In this document: in pieces, positions 53,294-61,854 of the stretch | How positions within the stretch are numbered: the stretch's first letter is position 1 | Layout: each line of letters opens with the position of its first letter | NCBI RefSeq assembly: GCF_002234615.1 | Contig: NZ_NMQW01000013.1 | Span: 62,001 to 126,000 of the forward strand | From: Paenibacillus rigui | Lineage (GTDB): Bacteria; Bacillota; Bacilli; Paenibacillales; NBRC-103111 | DNA length: 64,000 nt | Direction of reading: 5' to 3' | Position numbers and translations under genes: made by a program | The notes under the pieces: generated by a model | Told to the model about the DNA's origin: nothing | Seen by the model: the letters and a program-made list of their open reading frames with translations, nothing else | Databases searched by the model: none

Positions 53294-54253
53294 TTATTCG
53301 TTTGCTGCTCCGGACTTTGACTTCGCGACAGGGATCAATCGATCCAAATTAACCGTACGTTTGACCTCCCAGGTCGAAGGCAATTGAGGATCAAGCTGTT
53401 CCAAATAGCTTATGACCTCTTTGGTAATTGGTGTCGGCGTAGAAGCCCCCGAGGTGACGGCCACTCTGCGGACCGGCTCCAGCCATTCCCGCTTCAGCTC
53501 TGTAATATCCGCGATGCGATAAGCCTTGACTCCGGCGATTTCCTCGGATACCTGAGCCAGCCGATTCGAGTTGTTGCTCCGAGGATCGCCTACCACGAGG
53601 ACGAGATCCGCATCCTTAGCCTGCTCGGCAACCGCCTCCTGACGAACCTGGGTAGCGAGGCAAATTTCATTATGAATCTCGGCCTTCGGGAATTTGTCGA
53701 GCAATCGACTCATAATATGCTTGATATCCCACTGGCTCATGGTCGTTTGATTCGTAATAATAATCTTGGATGTGTCGAGCTCCAATACCTCTATCTCTTC
53801 TAGCTTCTCAATCAAATGTACCCGATCGGGAGCCACTCCAACAGCACCCTCCGGCTCCGGGTGACCTTTCTTTCCAATATAAATGACATGATATCCTTCA
53901 GCTGTCTTCTCACGGATCAAATCGTGGGTCTTCGTTACATCAGGACAAGTTGCATCTACGACGGTGAGTCCTTTTTCGCGCGCTCTGCGGCGTACCTCCG
54001 GCGATACCCCGTGAGCGGTAAAAATAATCGTTCCCGATTCAATGGAATCCAATATTTCCAGCCGGTTCGGGCCGTCCAAAGTAATAATGCCTTCTTTATC
54101 AAAATAATCGGTTACATGGGAATTATGCACGATCATTCCTAAAATATGCACAGGTCTCGGCAGATCCAAATTTTTGGCAGTCTGCATGGCAAGCGCCATG
54201 GCATCTACAACCCCATAACAATAGCCCCGGGGTGAGATTTTGATTACGTCCAT
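53294..54253 (-). CDS. ispH: 4-hydroxy-3-methylbut-2-enyl diphosphate reductase IspH
   Basis: This 319-residue iron-sulfur enzyme is the last step of the MEP isoprenoid pathway. The three cluster cysteines lie in [26 protein letters not shown] and [25 protein letters not shown] and the glutamate-bearing [11 protein letters not shown] motif are in place. ATG at 54253 is used to match the family's [14 protein letters not shown]; a GTG three codons earlier is in frame. It is followed by the DUF2062 gene and preceded by a small gap after the HK gene. Confidence 0.96.
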   Translation of the reverse strand: MDVIKISPRGYCYGVVDAMALAMQTAKNLDLPRPVHILGMIVHNSHVTDYFDKEGIITLDGPNRLEILDSIESGTIIFTAHGVSPEVRRRAREKGLTVVDATCPDVTKTHDLIREKTAEGYHVIYIGKKGHPEPEGAVGVAPDRVHLIEKLEEIEVLELDTSKIIITNQTTMSQWDIKHIMSRLLDKFPKAEIHNEICLATQVRQEAVAEQAKDADLVLVVGDPRSNNSNRLAQVSEEIAGVKAYRIADITELKREWLEPVRRVAVTSGASTPTPITKEVISYLEQLDPQLPSTWEVKRTVNLDRLIPVAKSKSGAANE

Positions 54254-54300
54254 CCTCCGCACCTACCTGCTCTTATATATCATTATTCGTTCTTAGTCCA

Positions 54301-55827
54301 TTATACCTGATTCGCAGGTTGGATGGAATGCCCTGACTCGAAAGTTGTCGGAAGCTTGCCAAGCGGCAGCCAAATAATAAAGGTACTGCCCTCGCCTTTG
54401 CGGGTCATGACTTCAATGGAGCCTTGATGCTCATCAATAATCCACTTGGCTATGGACAATCCCAACCCCGTCCCGGAGGTTTTCCCCCTGGAAACATCTG
54501 CGCGGTAGAAACGGTCAAAAATATGCGGCACCTCTTCTTTATCCATGCCGATCCCCGTATCTTGTAGGCGCAGTCCGATTTGATCTTCTGTACTCACCGC
54601 ATCCAATTTGACGAAGCCTTCCTCCGTATATTTGAACGCATTTTCTATGAAAATAAAAATGAGCTGCTGCAAATAGTCCCTATTCCCAAGCACATGAATA
54701 TTATCGAGTGCTGATAAATCTCCAGTTTGCCATTCCACTGAACGGGGAAGCAGCTGAGCCTTTCGAACGACCTGCTCCATCAGCGGCTTTAGCATGATCT
54801 CGCTTTTTTCCATCTGAAAGCCTGCATCCGCACGGGCCAAAGCCAGCAAATCATTCACAAGCCGGGTCATCCGTTCCGCCTCTCCGGCAATATCCTGCAT
54901 CGCTTCCAGCGACATCTCCAGCTGGTCCCGGTCTTGATCCAGAGCAGCGGCCGCCGTTTTGCGCCACATTTTTTCAAGCAGATCCACATTGCCCCTGATT
55001 GTCGTCAAAGGCGTACGCAGCTCGTGCGACGCATCCGATACGAACCGGCGCTGCCTGCGGTATGATTCCTCCAGATCGGTATATGCATTCTGCAGCCGCC
55101 CAAGCATCCCATTGATCGTACTGGTCAGCCTGCCGATTTCGTCCTGCGGACCGTCATAATTGATCCGGTTCCCCAAATCCGCGCCCTTCTCAATTTGATT
55201 GGCGGCTTCGATGACCTTGTCAATCGGTCTTAATGCTTTTCTGGCCAAGAACAATCCGAACGACGCAGCAAGCACAATAAGCAGCAGGGAAGTTACCGTT
55301 AATATAATTCTGAGCAGTGCAAATACTTTCTCATAGGATTCAATGATGACCGCCGCTTGAAAAACGCCCGCTAACCGAGATTGGCCGTTCTGATTCAGGT
55401 AGATGGGCTTGTTATAAATTAAAATTTCAAACGTATCGATACTGGAACGTTCTATAAAAAAATCCTCATTACCCAAACGCTGCTTCTGCTGCGGGGTAAT
55501 TTGGGGTAAATACATATTAAGATCCTTTAAATTGTTCGAACGGTTTTGATTCCCGTTTTCAAAGCTCGTCAGCTGGTAGTATGTTCCCGTATTGTTAACC
55601 ATATCCCGGCCTTGAAGAACGAAGTCAAAGCTGATATCCCCTCCGAGGGTAGGAGTAATCCGCGGTTGAATACGGGAATAGGCACTTTCCGCACGCTGAC
55701 TCAAATCATCCTCGACACTATTATAGTAATAGTAATGCAGCGACCAATACAGCCCGAAACCGAATAACAACAAAGTGACTGACAAAATGCCCGTATACCA
55801 TAAAGTAAGTCTTAGACGAATGGACAT
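54301..55827 (-). CDS. Sensor histidine kinase, envelope-type (CssS/YkoH-like architecture)
   Basis: This 508-residue kinase has transmembrane segments at about 8-28 and 178-200, an extracellular sensor of about 145 residues between them, a HAMP domain, and HisKA with RFVSDASHELRTPLTTIRGN. The HATPase domain has IFIENAFKYTEEG, DTGIGMDKEEV and GTGLGLSIAKWI. Its start lies one base after the regulator gene's stop. It is the sensor of a pair that sits beside htrA, suggesting a role in cell-envelope or secretion stress. The family relationship to CssS is inferred from context and not from a signature. Confidence 0.93.
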   Translation of the reverse strand: MSIRLRLTLWYTGILSVTLLLFGFGLYWSLHYYYYNSVEDDLSQRAESAYSRIQPRITPTLGGDISFDFVLQGRDMVNNTGTYYQLTSFENGNQNRSNNLKDLNMYLPQITPQQKQRLGNEDFFIERSSIDTFEILIYNKPIYLNQNGQSRLAGVFQAAVIIESYEKVFALLRIILTVTSLLLIVLAASFGLFLARKALRPIDKVIEAANQIEKGADLGNRINYDGPQDEIGRLTSTINGMLGRLQNAYTDLEESYRRQRRFVSDASHELRTPLTTIRGNVDLLEKMWRKTAAAALDQDRDQLEMSLEAMQDIAGEAERMTRLVNDLLALARADAGFQMEKSEIMLKPLMEQVVRKAQLLPRSVEWQTGDLSALDNIHVLGNRDYLQQLIFIFIENAFKYTEEGFVKLDAVSTEDQIGLRLQDTGIGMDKEEVPHIFDRFYRADVSRGKTSGTGLGLSIAKWIIDEHQGSIEVMTRKGEGSTFIIWLPLGKLPTTFESGHSIQPANQV

Positions 55828-55828
55828 G

Positions 55829-56521
55829 TCAGCCCTCTCCTCTCAGTACATAACCGGCGCCGCGAACGGTCTGGATAATTCGCTTATGCCCGTGTCCCTC
55901 CGTTTTTTGACGTAGCAGTGCAATATAAACTTCCAATACGTTGGATTCTCCACTGTAGTCGTAGCCCCATATTTTCTCCATGATGACATCCCTGGAAAGG
56001 ACTCTTTTCGGATTTTGCATAAACAAATGAAGCAGCTCGAATTCCTTTGTCGTCAGCTCAATTAACTGCCCGCCGCGGAATACCTCCCGCGTATCCAGGT
56101 CCATGAAAACGTCCTGGTACTGCAGACGATTCGTTGCCAACTCCGCCTTTTCCGCCGTTTTCCGACGCAGCAGCACGCGAATTCTCGCCAGCAGCTCTTC
56201 CAGAGCGAAGGGCTTGACCAAATAATCATCCGCCCCGCTGTCCAGTCCTTTGACCCGGTCCGCAATCTCATCCTTGGCTGTCAGCATGAGCACAGGAATG
56301 GTCGTACCTCCCTCGCGAATACGGCGAACGACCTCCCAGCCGTCCAATTGCGGCATCATCACATCTAAAATAATGGCGTCCGGCTCATGCTCTATAATTT
56401 GCTTTAATCCGTCCATGCCGTGATTCGCCGTGAATACGATGTAGCCCTCGAATGCGAGCGTTCTTCGCAGCATGGAAGTGATTTTCTCATCATCATCAAT
56501 TACCAATATTTTTTCTCTCAT
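55829..56521 (-). CDS. OmpR-family response regulator, partner of the kinase
   Basis: This 230-residue regulator has a receiver domain with Asp53 in AIILDVMMPQLDG and the conserved lysine in DYLVKPFALEEL. Its C-terminal winged helix contains LTTKEFELLHLFMQNPKRVLS and SNVLEVYIALLRQKTEGHGH. The frame is open to 56560, but the ATG at 56521 gives the standard MREKILVIDDDE start. It is immediately followed by the kinase gene. A tandem direct-repeat site with 11-base spacing upstream of htrA fits binding by this family. Confidence 0.93.
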   Translation of the reverse strand: MREKILVIDDDEKITSMLRRTLAFEGYIVFTANHGMDGLKQIIEHEPDAIILDVMMPQLDGWEVVRRIREGGTTIPVLMLTAKDEIADRVKGLDSGADDYLVKPFALEELLARIRVLLRRKTAEKAELATNRLQYQDVFMDLDTREVFRGGQLIELTTKEFELLHLFMQNPKRVLSRDVIMEKIWGYDYSGESNVLEVYIALLRQKTEGHGHKRIIQTVRGAGYVLRGEG

Positions 56522-56570
56522 CTGCAACACCGTCCTTACTGTCATTGTATCAAAAAACACGTTGAAGCAA

Positions 56571-56615
56571 AAAGAAGCAGAGCTTCACGAAAAACGTGTT
56601 CCGCTCTACTTCTTT
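56571..56615 (-). terminator. Terminator of htrA
   Basis: On the minus strand AAAGAAGTAGAGC pairs with GCTCTGCTTCTTT (one wobble pair) and is followed by a T-run. It lies between htrA and the regulator gene. Confidence 0.82.
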
Positions 56616-56649
56616 CCTAACCTTTTTATCTCTTTAAGCCGTCCAGCCT

Positions 56650-58236
56650 TTACGGTGTTGTGGCAGTTGCGTTTTTATCTCCGATGGTTACCGTAATCGT
56701 CTCTTTTTTACCGTCGCGCAGCACAGTCAAATTCGCCTTTTCGTTGACCTTCAGCGTCTTTACCTTATCTACGAGCTCTTGTGAGTTTTTCACTTTCGCC
56801 CCGTTTACTTCTGTAATCACATCGTAAGGTCTCAGTCCCGCTTTGAAGCCCGGGCTTTTGCGCTCCACTTCGGAAACAATAGCGCCTTCCGTATTTTCCA
56901 GCTTCAGCTCCGATACCCATTCTTTATCGATATCTGCCAGCTTAACTCCAATGTACGGAGCCGGCTCTTTTGGAATCTTCACGTTGTTTTTCAAATTATC
57001 CAGCACGCTCGAAATGGTACTTGTCGGAATGGCAAAGCCGATTCCTTGTGCCTGAGAGCTGACAGCCGTGTTGATCCCGATAACTTCACCGTTCAGATTC
57101 AGCAGCGGACCGCCGGAATTGCCGGGGTTGATTGAAGCATCCGTTTGCAGCAGGTGCTTATACTCACGAGTACCTTGGCTGTCTGGAATCGAAATCGGGC
57201 GTTCTTTGGCACTCAGCACCCCGACCGTTACCGTATGGTCAAAGCCATATGGGTTCCCGATTGCTACGACCCAGTCCCCTACATTAATATCTTCAGCTTT
57301 GCCAAGCGGCAGGGAAGAAAATTCTTTATCCCCTTCAATTTTCAATGCCGCCAAATCCAGGTCGTAGCTGTTCCCGAGCAAGGTTGCTTTGAAGGGCTTG
57401 TCGTACCCCTGTACGGTTACCCAAATCTCGTCTGCACCGTCAATAACATGCTCGTTGGTCAGGATGTAGCCGGACTTTTCAAATATAAATCCGGTTCCCA
57501 TGCCTCCCGGCTGCAGCTGATCGCTTTGGTTGTTCCGTTGTCTTTGCTGGCCTCCGTTATCACCAAAAAACTGACGGAAGAACGGGTCGTCAAACAAGGA
57601 ATTTCCCGAGCTTGCCTTTGCTTTCACCTTGGTCTCGATCTTCACAACCGCCGGCCCTGATTGCTCTGCAATCTGAGCGATGTTATTCGGTCTGCCCAAG
57701 TCCAGCGAGGACGGCTTGACCGCGCCATTATTAGCGCTCGCTGCGGCTTGACCCGATCCATTAGCAGAGGCGCTGCTGCTAAGGACCCCTTTGGAGCCTG
57801 TAAACAAATTCATTTTATCCGAAGCGAACATCAGTCCGCTTACAACCACGGCACCAGCCAAGAACGAGATAAACATGCTCTTTAGCGTAGAGCCTTTTTT
57901 CTTTTGCTGATACTGCCAGCCTGCCATCGGATCCTGCATCGGCTTCTCGGCTTCAGCTCCGTTGAAGGAGAAGGAGCGGACTGCTTTGGGCGGCGTTACT
58001 TCCACATGCGTGCTTCCTTCACTCGTACTTGCCGTCGTGCTGTTTGCTGCCGCGGCTTCATCTTGTCCCGCCGTCGATTTATAAGGTCCGTAAGAATAAT
58101 AATAGGAAGGCCGATCTTGCTGCTCTTGACTGCTTCTTTCATTGTTCGGTTGATCCGCCCGCTCGCGGGATGAATTATGGTCATCACCGTTCATCCGGCG
58201 AAAAAAATCATCATAGTCTTTTTTGTTGTCGTCCAT
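56650..58236 (-). CDS. htrA: HtrA/DegP-like S1C serine protease
   Basis: This 528-residue membrane-anchored protease has a long acidic, polar cytoplasmic region (about 1-115), one transmembrane segment (about 118-138), and a trypsin-like domain. The catalytic triad is His in LTNEHVIDGA, Asp in SYDLDLAALKI and Ser in NPGNSGGPLLN. A C-terminal PDZ domain (about 430-525) contains EGAIVSEVERKSPGFKAGLRPYDVITEVNG. It degrades or refolds damaged extracytoplasmic proteins. The ATG at 58236 is preceded by GGAGGTCTTTCGATT. A putative operator lies about 80 bases upstream. Confidence 0.95.
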   Translation of the reverse strand: MDDNKKDYDDFFRRMNGDDHNSSRERADQPNNERSSQEQQDRPSYYYSYGPYKSTAGQDEAAAANSTTASTSEGSTHVEVTPPKAVRSFSFNGAEAEKPMQDPMAGWQYQQKKKGSTLKSMFISFLAGAVVVSGLMFASDKMNLFTGSKGVLSSSASANGSGQAAASANNGAVKPSSLDLGRPNNIAQIAEQSGPAVVKIETKVKAKASSGNSLFDDPFFRQFFGDNGGQQRQRNNQSDQLQPGGMGTGFIFEKSGYILTNEHVIDGADEIWVTVQGYDKPFKATLLGNSYDLDLAALKIEGDKEFSSLPLGKAEDINVGDWVVAIGNPYGFDHTVTVGVLSAKERPISIPDSQGTREYKHLLQTDASINPGNSGGPLLNLNGEVIGINTAVSSQAQGIGFAIPTSTISSVLDNLKNNVKIPKEPAPYIGVKLADIDKEWVSELKLENTEGAIVSEVERKSPGFKAGLRPYDVITEVNGAKVKNSQELVDKVKTLKVNEKANLTVLRDGKKETITVTIGDKNATATTP

Positions 58237-58297
58237 AATCGAAAGACCTCCATTTCGATAACCTGTATCCAAGTGTATGCTACTTGATATCCTTGAC

Positions 58298-58333
58298 TAT
58301 ATATTGCCTTCGTAACCTTAAAGAAACCTTAAA
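58298..58333 (-). promoter_or_regulatory. Tandem direct-repeat operator and -10 upstream of htrA
   Basis: On the minus strand TTTAAGGTT occurs twice with an 11-base period (58325-58333 and 58314-58322), followed after ten bases by TATATA (58298-58303). Direct repeats one helical turn apart in the -35 position are typical of OmpR/PhoB-type regulators. The adjacent regulator is the likely binder. Confidence 0.6.
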
Positions 58334-58380
58334 ATTAAATAAAAGGCAGTTAAAGAGTTATACAATCCCCCCCATAGAGA

Positions 58381-58600
58381 GAATCAATCCCCCCATACCC
58401 CCCTTGCACTTCAAGGGGGGCCCCGGGCGCTGGCGCCCCTGGACCCCGCAAGCTTGGTGCTTGGAGGAACGCTCCGGCTTCGATCCTGCTTGTGTCGGGT
58501 GAGCGCGTCTGTCAGGCCGGGTTATAGACTTTGCAAGCAAAGCTATATCCGTCTTGACACGCTTGCATGCGCGAGGTAACACGTTCGTGATGGAGATACT
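58381..58600 (-). repeat. Degenerate inverted copy of the 279-bp repeat
   Basis: The complement of 58381-58465 matches the right end of both tandem copies (GCTTGCGGGGTCCAGG and GGCCCCCCTTGA segments). Further right, GAGCGCGTC, CTTTGC-aa-GCAAAG and GACACGCTT mirror the repeat's central hairpin. The far end is degraded. Confidence 0.65.
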
Positions 58601-58623
58601 TCAGCTCAAAGGGAGCGCTTACG

Positions 58624-58676
58624 TACGAATAAAGAAGGAGCAATGCCGCAAGCATTGCTCCTTCTTTATTCGTACA
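58624..58676. repeat. Perfect 24-bp inverted repeat with 5-base loop
   Basis: Positions 58624-58647 and 58653-58676 are exact complements, with loop CGCAA. The arms start GTACGAATAAAG and end GCAATGC at the loop. There is no trailing T-run. It sits between the inverted copy and the tandem copies of the repeat island. Confidence 0.9.
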
Positions 58677-58701
58677 CGCTTCACGAGGGTGTGTTTTGCG
58701 T

Positions 58702-58980
58702 AAACGTAAAGCGGGTTCGGCTGTGATTTGCACAGCAAAACCAGCCGAACAGCCGCGATCTAAACCACGAAAGAAACTCGTTCCGCTAGCCCGTTCCCGC
58801 ACATATGGAAGCGTGTCCGGGCGTACTTTGCTTCAGCAAAGCAGCCCGGACCGACGCGCTCCCACCACCAAACCTCACATCGAAGCCGCCATGCCACTCC
58901 CCGCACCAGCTTTGCGGGGTCCAGGGACGCGAGTGCCCGGGGCCCCCCTTGAGTGCAAGGGGGGTATGGGGGGATTGAAT
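58702..58980 (+). repeat. 279-bp repeat, tandem copy 1
   Basis: This is nearly identical to 58985-59262. It contains several hairpins: GGTTCGGCTG with CAGCCGAAC, and GTCCGGGC with GCCCGGAC around CTTTGC-ttca-GCAAAG. It ends in a GGGGTCCAGG / GGCCCCCCTTGA block. No ORF with gene-like features is seen. Confidence 0.92.
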
Positions 58981-58984
58981 AAGC

Positions 58985-59262
58985 AAACGTAAAGCGGGTT
59001 CGGCTATGATTTGCACAGCAAAACTAGCCGAACATCCGCGATCTGAACCACGAAAGAAACTCGTTCCGCTAGCCCGTTCCCGCACATATGGAAGCGTGTC
59101 CGGGCGTACTTTGCTTCAGCAAAGCAGCCCGGACCGACGCGCTCCCACCACCAAACCTCACATCGAAGCCGCCACGCCACTCCCCGCCCAGCTTTGCGGG
59201 GTCCAGGGACGCAAGTGCCCGGGGCCCCCCTTGAGAGCAAGGGGGGGATGGGGGGATTGAAT
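58985..59262 (+). repeat. 279-bp repeat, tandem copy 2
   Basis: This differs from copy 1 at a small number of positions and one indel. In the first hairpin the stem-closing pair is A-T here and G-C in copy 1, so the pairing is preserved. It ends three bases before the yugN stop codon. Confidence 0.92.
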
Positions 59263-59265
59263 GAA

Positions 59266-59673
59266 TTACAATGTTCGTTCCACTTCACTCAAAAGCTTTT
59301 TAGCCTGGGCAACCCATTTATCCTCCACAGGCGCATCCTTATCCACCGGCTCCTGAAACTGATCGATTAACGCGCCCATCGTTTTCACATGAGCTTCGCT
59401 ATCTAGACCTTCATTATAGAGATGCTTTAGCACAAATGGCTGACCAAGTCGAATGCTCGCTTCCGTAGCGTCCGTATCTCCTTCCAGTGTGCCACGTGTT
59501 ACTTGGAATGGGATGCGCAGCCACACTTTGTGAGCCTCATCTAAATAACGGTCAAAATACCCGTGATCATAGTCCCAATTCCCGCCAAGCGCAAACTCAA
59601 ATTGATGCAATTGATTTCTTACCTGATCAAAAGCCTCCTCACGGTTCACCAAGCTGGAATTTATAGGGATCAT
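59266..59673 (-). CDS. yugN: YugN-like family protein
   Basis: This 135-residue protein resembles B. subtilis YugN. Characteristic sequences are FEFALGGNWDYDHGYFDRYLD, VWLRIPFQVTRGTLEGD, IRLGQPFVLKHLYNEGLD and NQFQEPVDKDAPVEDKWV-like C-terminal text. No catalytic motif is evident and its function is unknown. The ATG has GGAGGAAAAACA before it. The stop codon directly abuts the tandem repeat island. Confidence 0.87.
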   Translation of the reverse strand: MIPINSSLVNREEAFDQVRNQLHQFEFALGGNWDYDHGYFDRYLDEAHKVWLRIPFQVTRGTLEGDTDATEASIRLGQPFVLKHLYNEGLDSEAHVKTMGALIDQFQEPVDKDAPVEDKWVAQAKKLLSEVERTL

Positions 59674-59768
59674 TGTTTTTCCTCCAAAGTATAAATTTTA
59701 TAAATAGAATGAACGTTTTTAGTGAAAATTATGCTACAGACAATCGATTACCGAACATTGTTTTCAGA

Positions 59769-59785
59769 TGTCATTTATCCTTACG
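59769..59785. promoter_or_regulatory. Near-consensus GlnR/TnrA box upstream of amtB
   Basis: TGTCATTTATCCTTACG matches TGTNA-N7-TNACA at all fixed positions except the last (A to G). It ends eight bases before the amtB -35 hexamer. Confidence 0.6.
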
Positions 59786-59792
59786 CAATCCG

Positions 59793-59822
59793 TTGACATT
59801 ATTACCACGAGAACCGTATAAT
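59793..59822 (+). promoter_or_regulatory. Sigma-A promoter of amtB
   Basis: TTGACA (59793-59798), an 18-base spacer and TATAAT (59817-59822) are both consensus hexamers. Confidence 0.82.
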
Positions 59823-59870
59823 GATGGTCGTAGTTCTTATACATTGTACGTTTATAAGGAGATGAGAGGT

Positions 59871-61169
59871 ATGGATTTGTCCACTTTAGCCGGTGGATTA
59901 GATACGATCTGGGTCGTCCTGACAGCGGCTATGATTTTATTGATGGAGGGCGGCTTTGCCCTTTTGGAAGCCGGGTTCGTCAGGCAGAAGAACGCAGTCA
60001 GCATCATCATGAAAGTATTCGTTGACATTACTTTTGGCGCCCTGGTCTTTTACTTTTTCGGTTTCGCTTTCATGTACGGAAAAGATGCTTCCGGCCTCAT
60101 TGGAACAAGCGGCTTTATGATGGGAGGAGACTTAACACATATTAAGCTTTCCATCTCCCATGACACATATTGGCTGTTTCAATGCGCCTTTGTTATCGCT
60201 GTCATCTCCATTGTTTCGGGCGCAGTAGCCGAACGTATCAATTTTCGTGCTTACATTCTATACACTATAGCAATGACCGGTCTCATTTACCCTCTTGCCG
60301 GGCACTGGGTATGGAGCGTAGGAGGCTGGATCGGCAGCCTCGGCATGATTGACTTCGCCGGCTCCGCGGTCATCCACGCGCTTGGCGGCTTCTCCGCTCT
60401 CGCGGCAGCGCTATTTATCGGCCCCCGCATCGGCAAATTTTCCGAGAGCGGAGCACCCAATATTGTCCCTCCCTCGAATCTGCCGTTAGCATCGGTAGGT
60501 GCATTTATTCTCTGGTTCGGTTGGTTCGGCTTCAATTCCGGAAGCACATTAAGCGCAACGAACAGCTCCATAGGGCACATCGCCGTAACAACAATGCTGT
60601 CAGCCGCCGCCGGTGGGGCCGCTTGTATTTTATTCACCATGTTTCGTTACCGCAAAGCGGACCCTCCTATGGTAATTAACGGATCTTTGGCAGGATTGGT
60701 CGGCATAACAGCCGGTTGTGCTTTCGTAAGCGACAGTGTTGCCATTCTCATTGGTGTGATATGCGGTATTGCTATGGTTATTGCAACGGAGTTTCTTGAA
60801 TCCAAAAAAATCGACGACCCTGTCGGCGCATTCGCTGTACACGGGGTAAGCGGAAGCATTGGCACACTGGCCCTTGGTTTGTTTGCCAAACCGGAGCTGA
60901 CCGAAGGGGTCGGCCAAGGCTACAGCGGCCTTTTCTATGGCGGCGGCTGGCAGCTGCTTGGTGTACAAGTGTTAGGCTTGGTCATCGTCTCGGTATGGGG
61001 ATTTGTATTGACTTGGGGGGCTTTGGTGCTCATCAATCGTTTCATTTCGGTACGCGTCAGCAGAGACGAAGAATTGGTCGGACTCGATGTCGGGATTCAC
61101 GGTGTGCCTGCCTACAGCCAGGATCACGACTTTATTGATGTAGATGCCCTGAAGAAGGAAAGCAAATAA
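59871..61169 (+). CDS. amtB: Ammonium transporter AmtB
   Basis: This 432-residue membrane channel has about 11 transmembrane segments. Motifs include LLMEGGFALLEAGFVRQKNAV, FQCAFVIAVISIVSGAVAERI, the family signature DFAGSAVIHALGGFSALAAA, LWFGWFGFNSGS and FAVHGVSGSIGTLALG; the two pore histidines lie in the last two contexts. The frame is open to 59673, but ATG at 59871 follows AAGGAG by nine bases. No glnK follows, unlike many amtB loci. Confidence 0.95.
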   Translation: MDLSTLAGGLDTIWVVLTAAMILLMEGGFALLEAGFVRQKNAVSIIMKVFVDITFGALVFYFFGFAFMYGKDASGLIGTSGFMMGGDLTHIKLSISHDTYWLFQCAFVIAVISIVSGAVAERINFRAYILYTIAMTGLIYPLAGHWVWSVGGWIGSLGMIDFAGSAVIHALGGFSALAAALFIGPRIGKFSESGAPNIVPPSNLPLASVGAFILWFGWFGFNSGSTLSATNSSIGHIAVTTMLSAAAGGAACILFTMFRYRKADPPMVINGSLAGLVGITAGCAFVSDSVAILIGVICGIAMVIATEFLESKKIDDPVGAFAVHGVSGSIGTLALGLFAKPELTEGVGQGYSGLFYGGGWQLLGVQVLGLVIVSVWGFVLTWGALVLINRFISVRVSRDEELVGLDVGIHGVPAYSQDHDFIDVDALKKESK

Positions 61170-61184
61170 ATGGTTAAAAAAAGC

Positions 61185-61221
61185 GCGCTGGCAACCCGTC
61201 AAGGGAACCAGCGCATTTTTT
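61185..61221 (+). terminator. Terminator of amtB
   Basis: GCGCTGG (61185-61191) pairs with CCAGCGC (61208-61214), followed by ATTTTTTT. Confidence 0.85.
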
Positions 61222-61283
61222 TCATCGATAAAGGACCTTGCCCTTTCGTCCAGATCCAGACCACAAAGGTATACAGACAAAAA

Positions 61284-61308
61284 AACCAAGCCCGCAGGAG
61301 GCTTGGTT
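61284..61308 (-). terminator. Terminator of the 124-aa hypothetical gene
   Basis: On the minus strand AACCAAGCC pairs perfectly with GGCTTGGTT and is followed by TTTTT. Confidence 0.82.
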
Positions 61309-61332
61309 GGTATATATCCGCTTAGTAGAACA

Positions 61333-61707
61333 CTAGGCCATTTCTTTCTCCAACTCATCGCTAATGTCAACCAAATCGGTAGGACTCAAGCTTCGGATCG
61401 CTTTCGCATGCTCGATCTCCGCACGAAGCTGACGAATTTGCTCCATTGGTTTTTTGACATAATGGATATATTCAACAGCAAGATGATGGTCCGGCTTCTT
61501 CCCCGTAAACATACGCCGAAAAGCTGACATCGATTGATAGCTTCGTTCTTCCATTAAACGTTTCTTCTCATAGCGTTCAACCACTTGCTCAATCTCTGCA
61601 ATCTGCTCTTCCTTACGAGATATATAGGCTTCCAAAAAAGGATAAACTTCAGCCGCTTTTCGTTTACTCACCGGAATCGAACTCCCTGTTAATAAAGCAT
61701 TCAGCAT
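61333..61707 (-). CDS. Hypothetical coiled-coil protein
   Basis: I do not recognise this 124-residue protein. It is largely helical and charged. Residues 35-55 and 85-110 have heptad-like patterns (EEQIAEIEQVVERYEKKRL; EQIRQLRAEIEHAKAI). There is no signal peptide or transmembrane segment. AGGTGA precedes the ATG. It stands between amtB and the flavodoxin gene as a single unit with its own terminator. Confidence 0.72.
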   Translation of the reverse strand: MLNALLTGSSIPVSKRKAAEVYPFLEAYISRKEEQIAEIEQVVERYEKKRLMEERSYQSMSAFRRMFTGKKPDHHLAVEYIHYVKKPMEQIRQLRAEIEHAKAIRSLSPTDLVDISDELEKEMA

Positions 61708-61854
61708 GGAACATCACCTATCTCTAAATGTTAACTATCATCACAGTAATTTTATTTTACACTAAAATCGCTGCTTTGAAAACAACTATTTTAGAGAAGC
61801 CCGTCCCTTCAATTATGCCTTAGTGGAAGCTACAGAGCGCAGCTTATAAAGCAA

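Noticed and set aside
58696-59260. Plus-strand frames inside the tandem repeats
   Set aside because: They are duplicated with the repeat, lack ribosome sites and are rich in Arg, Pro and Ser as expected of chance frames in GC-rich DNA.
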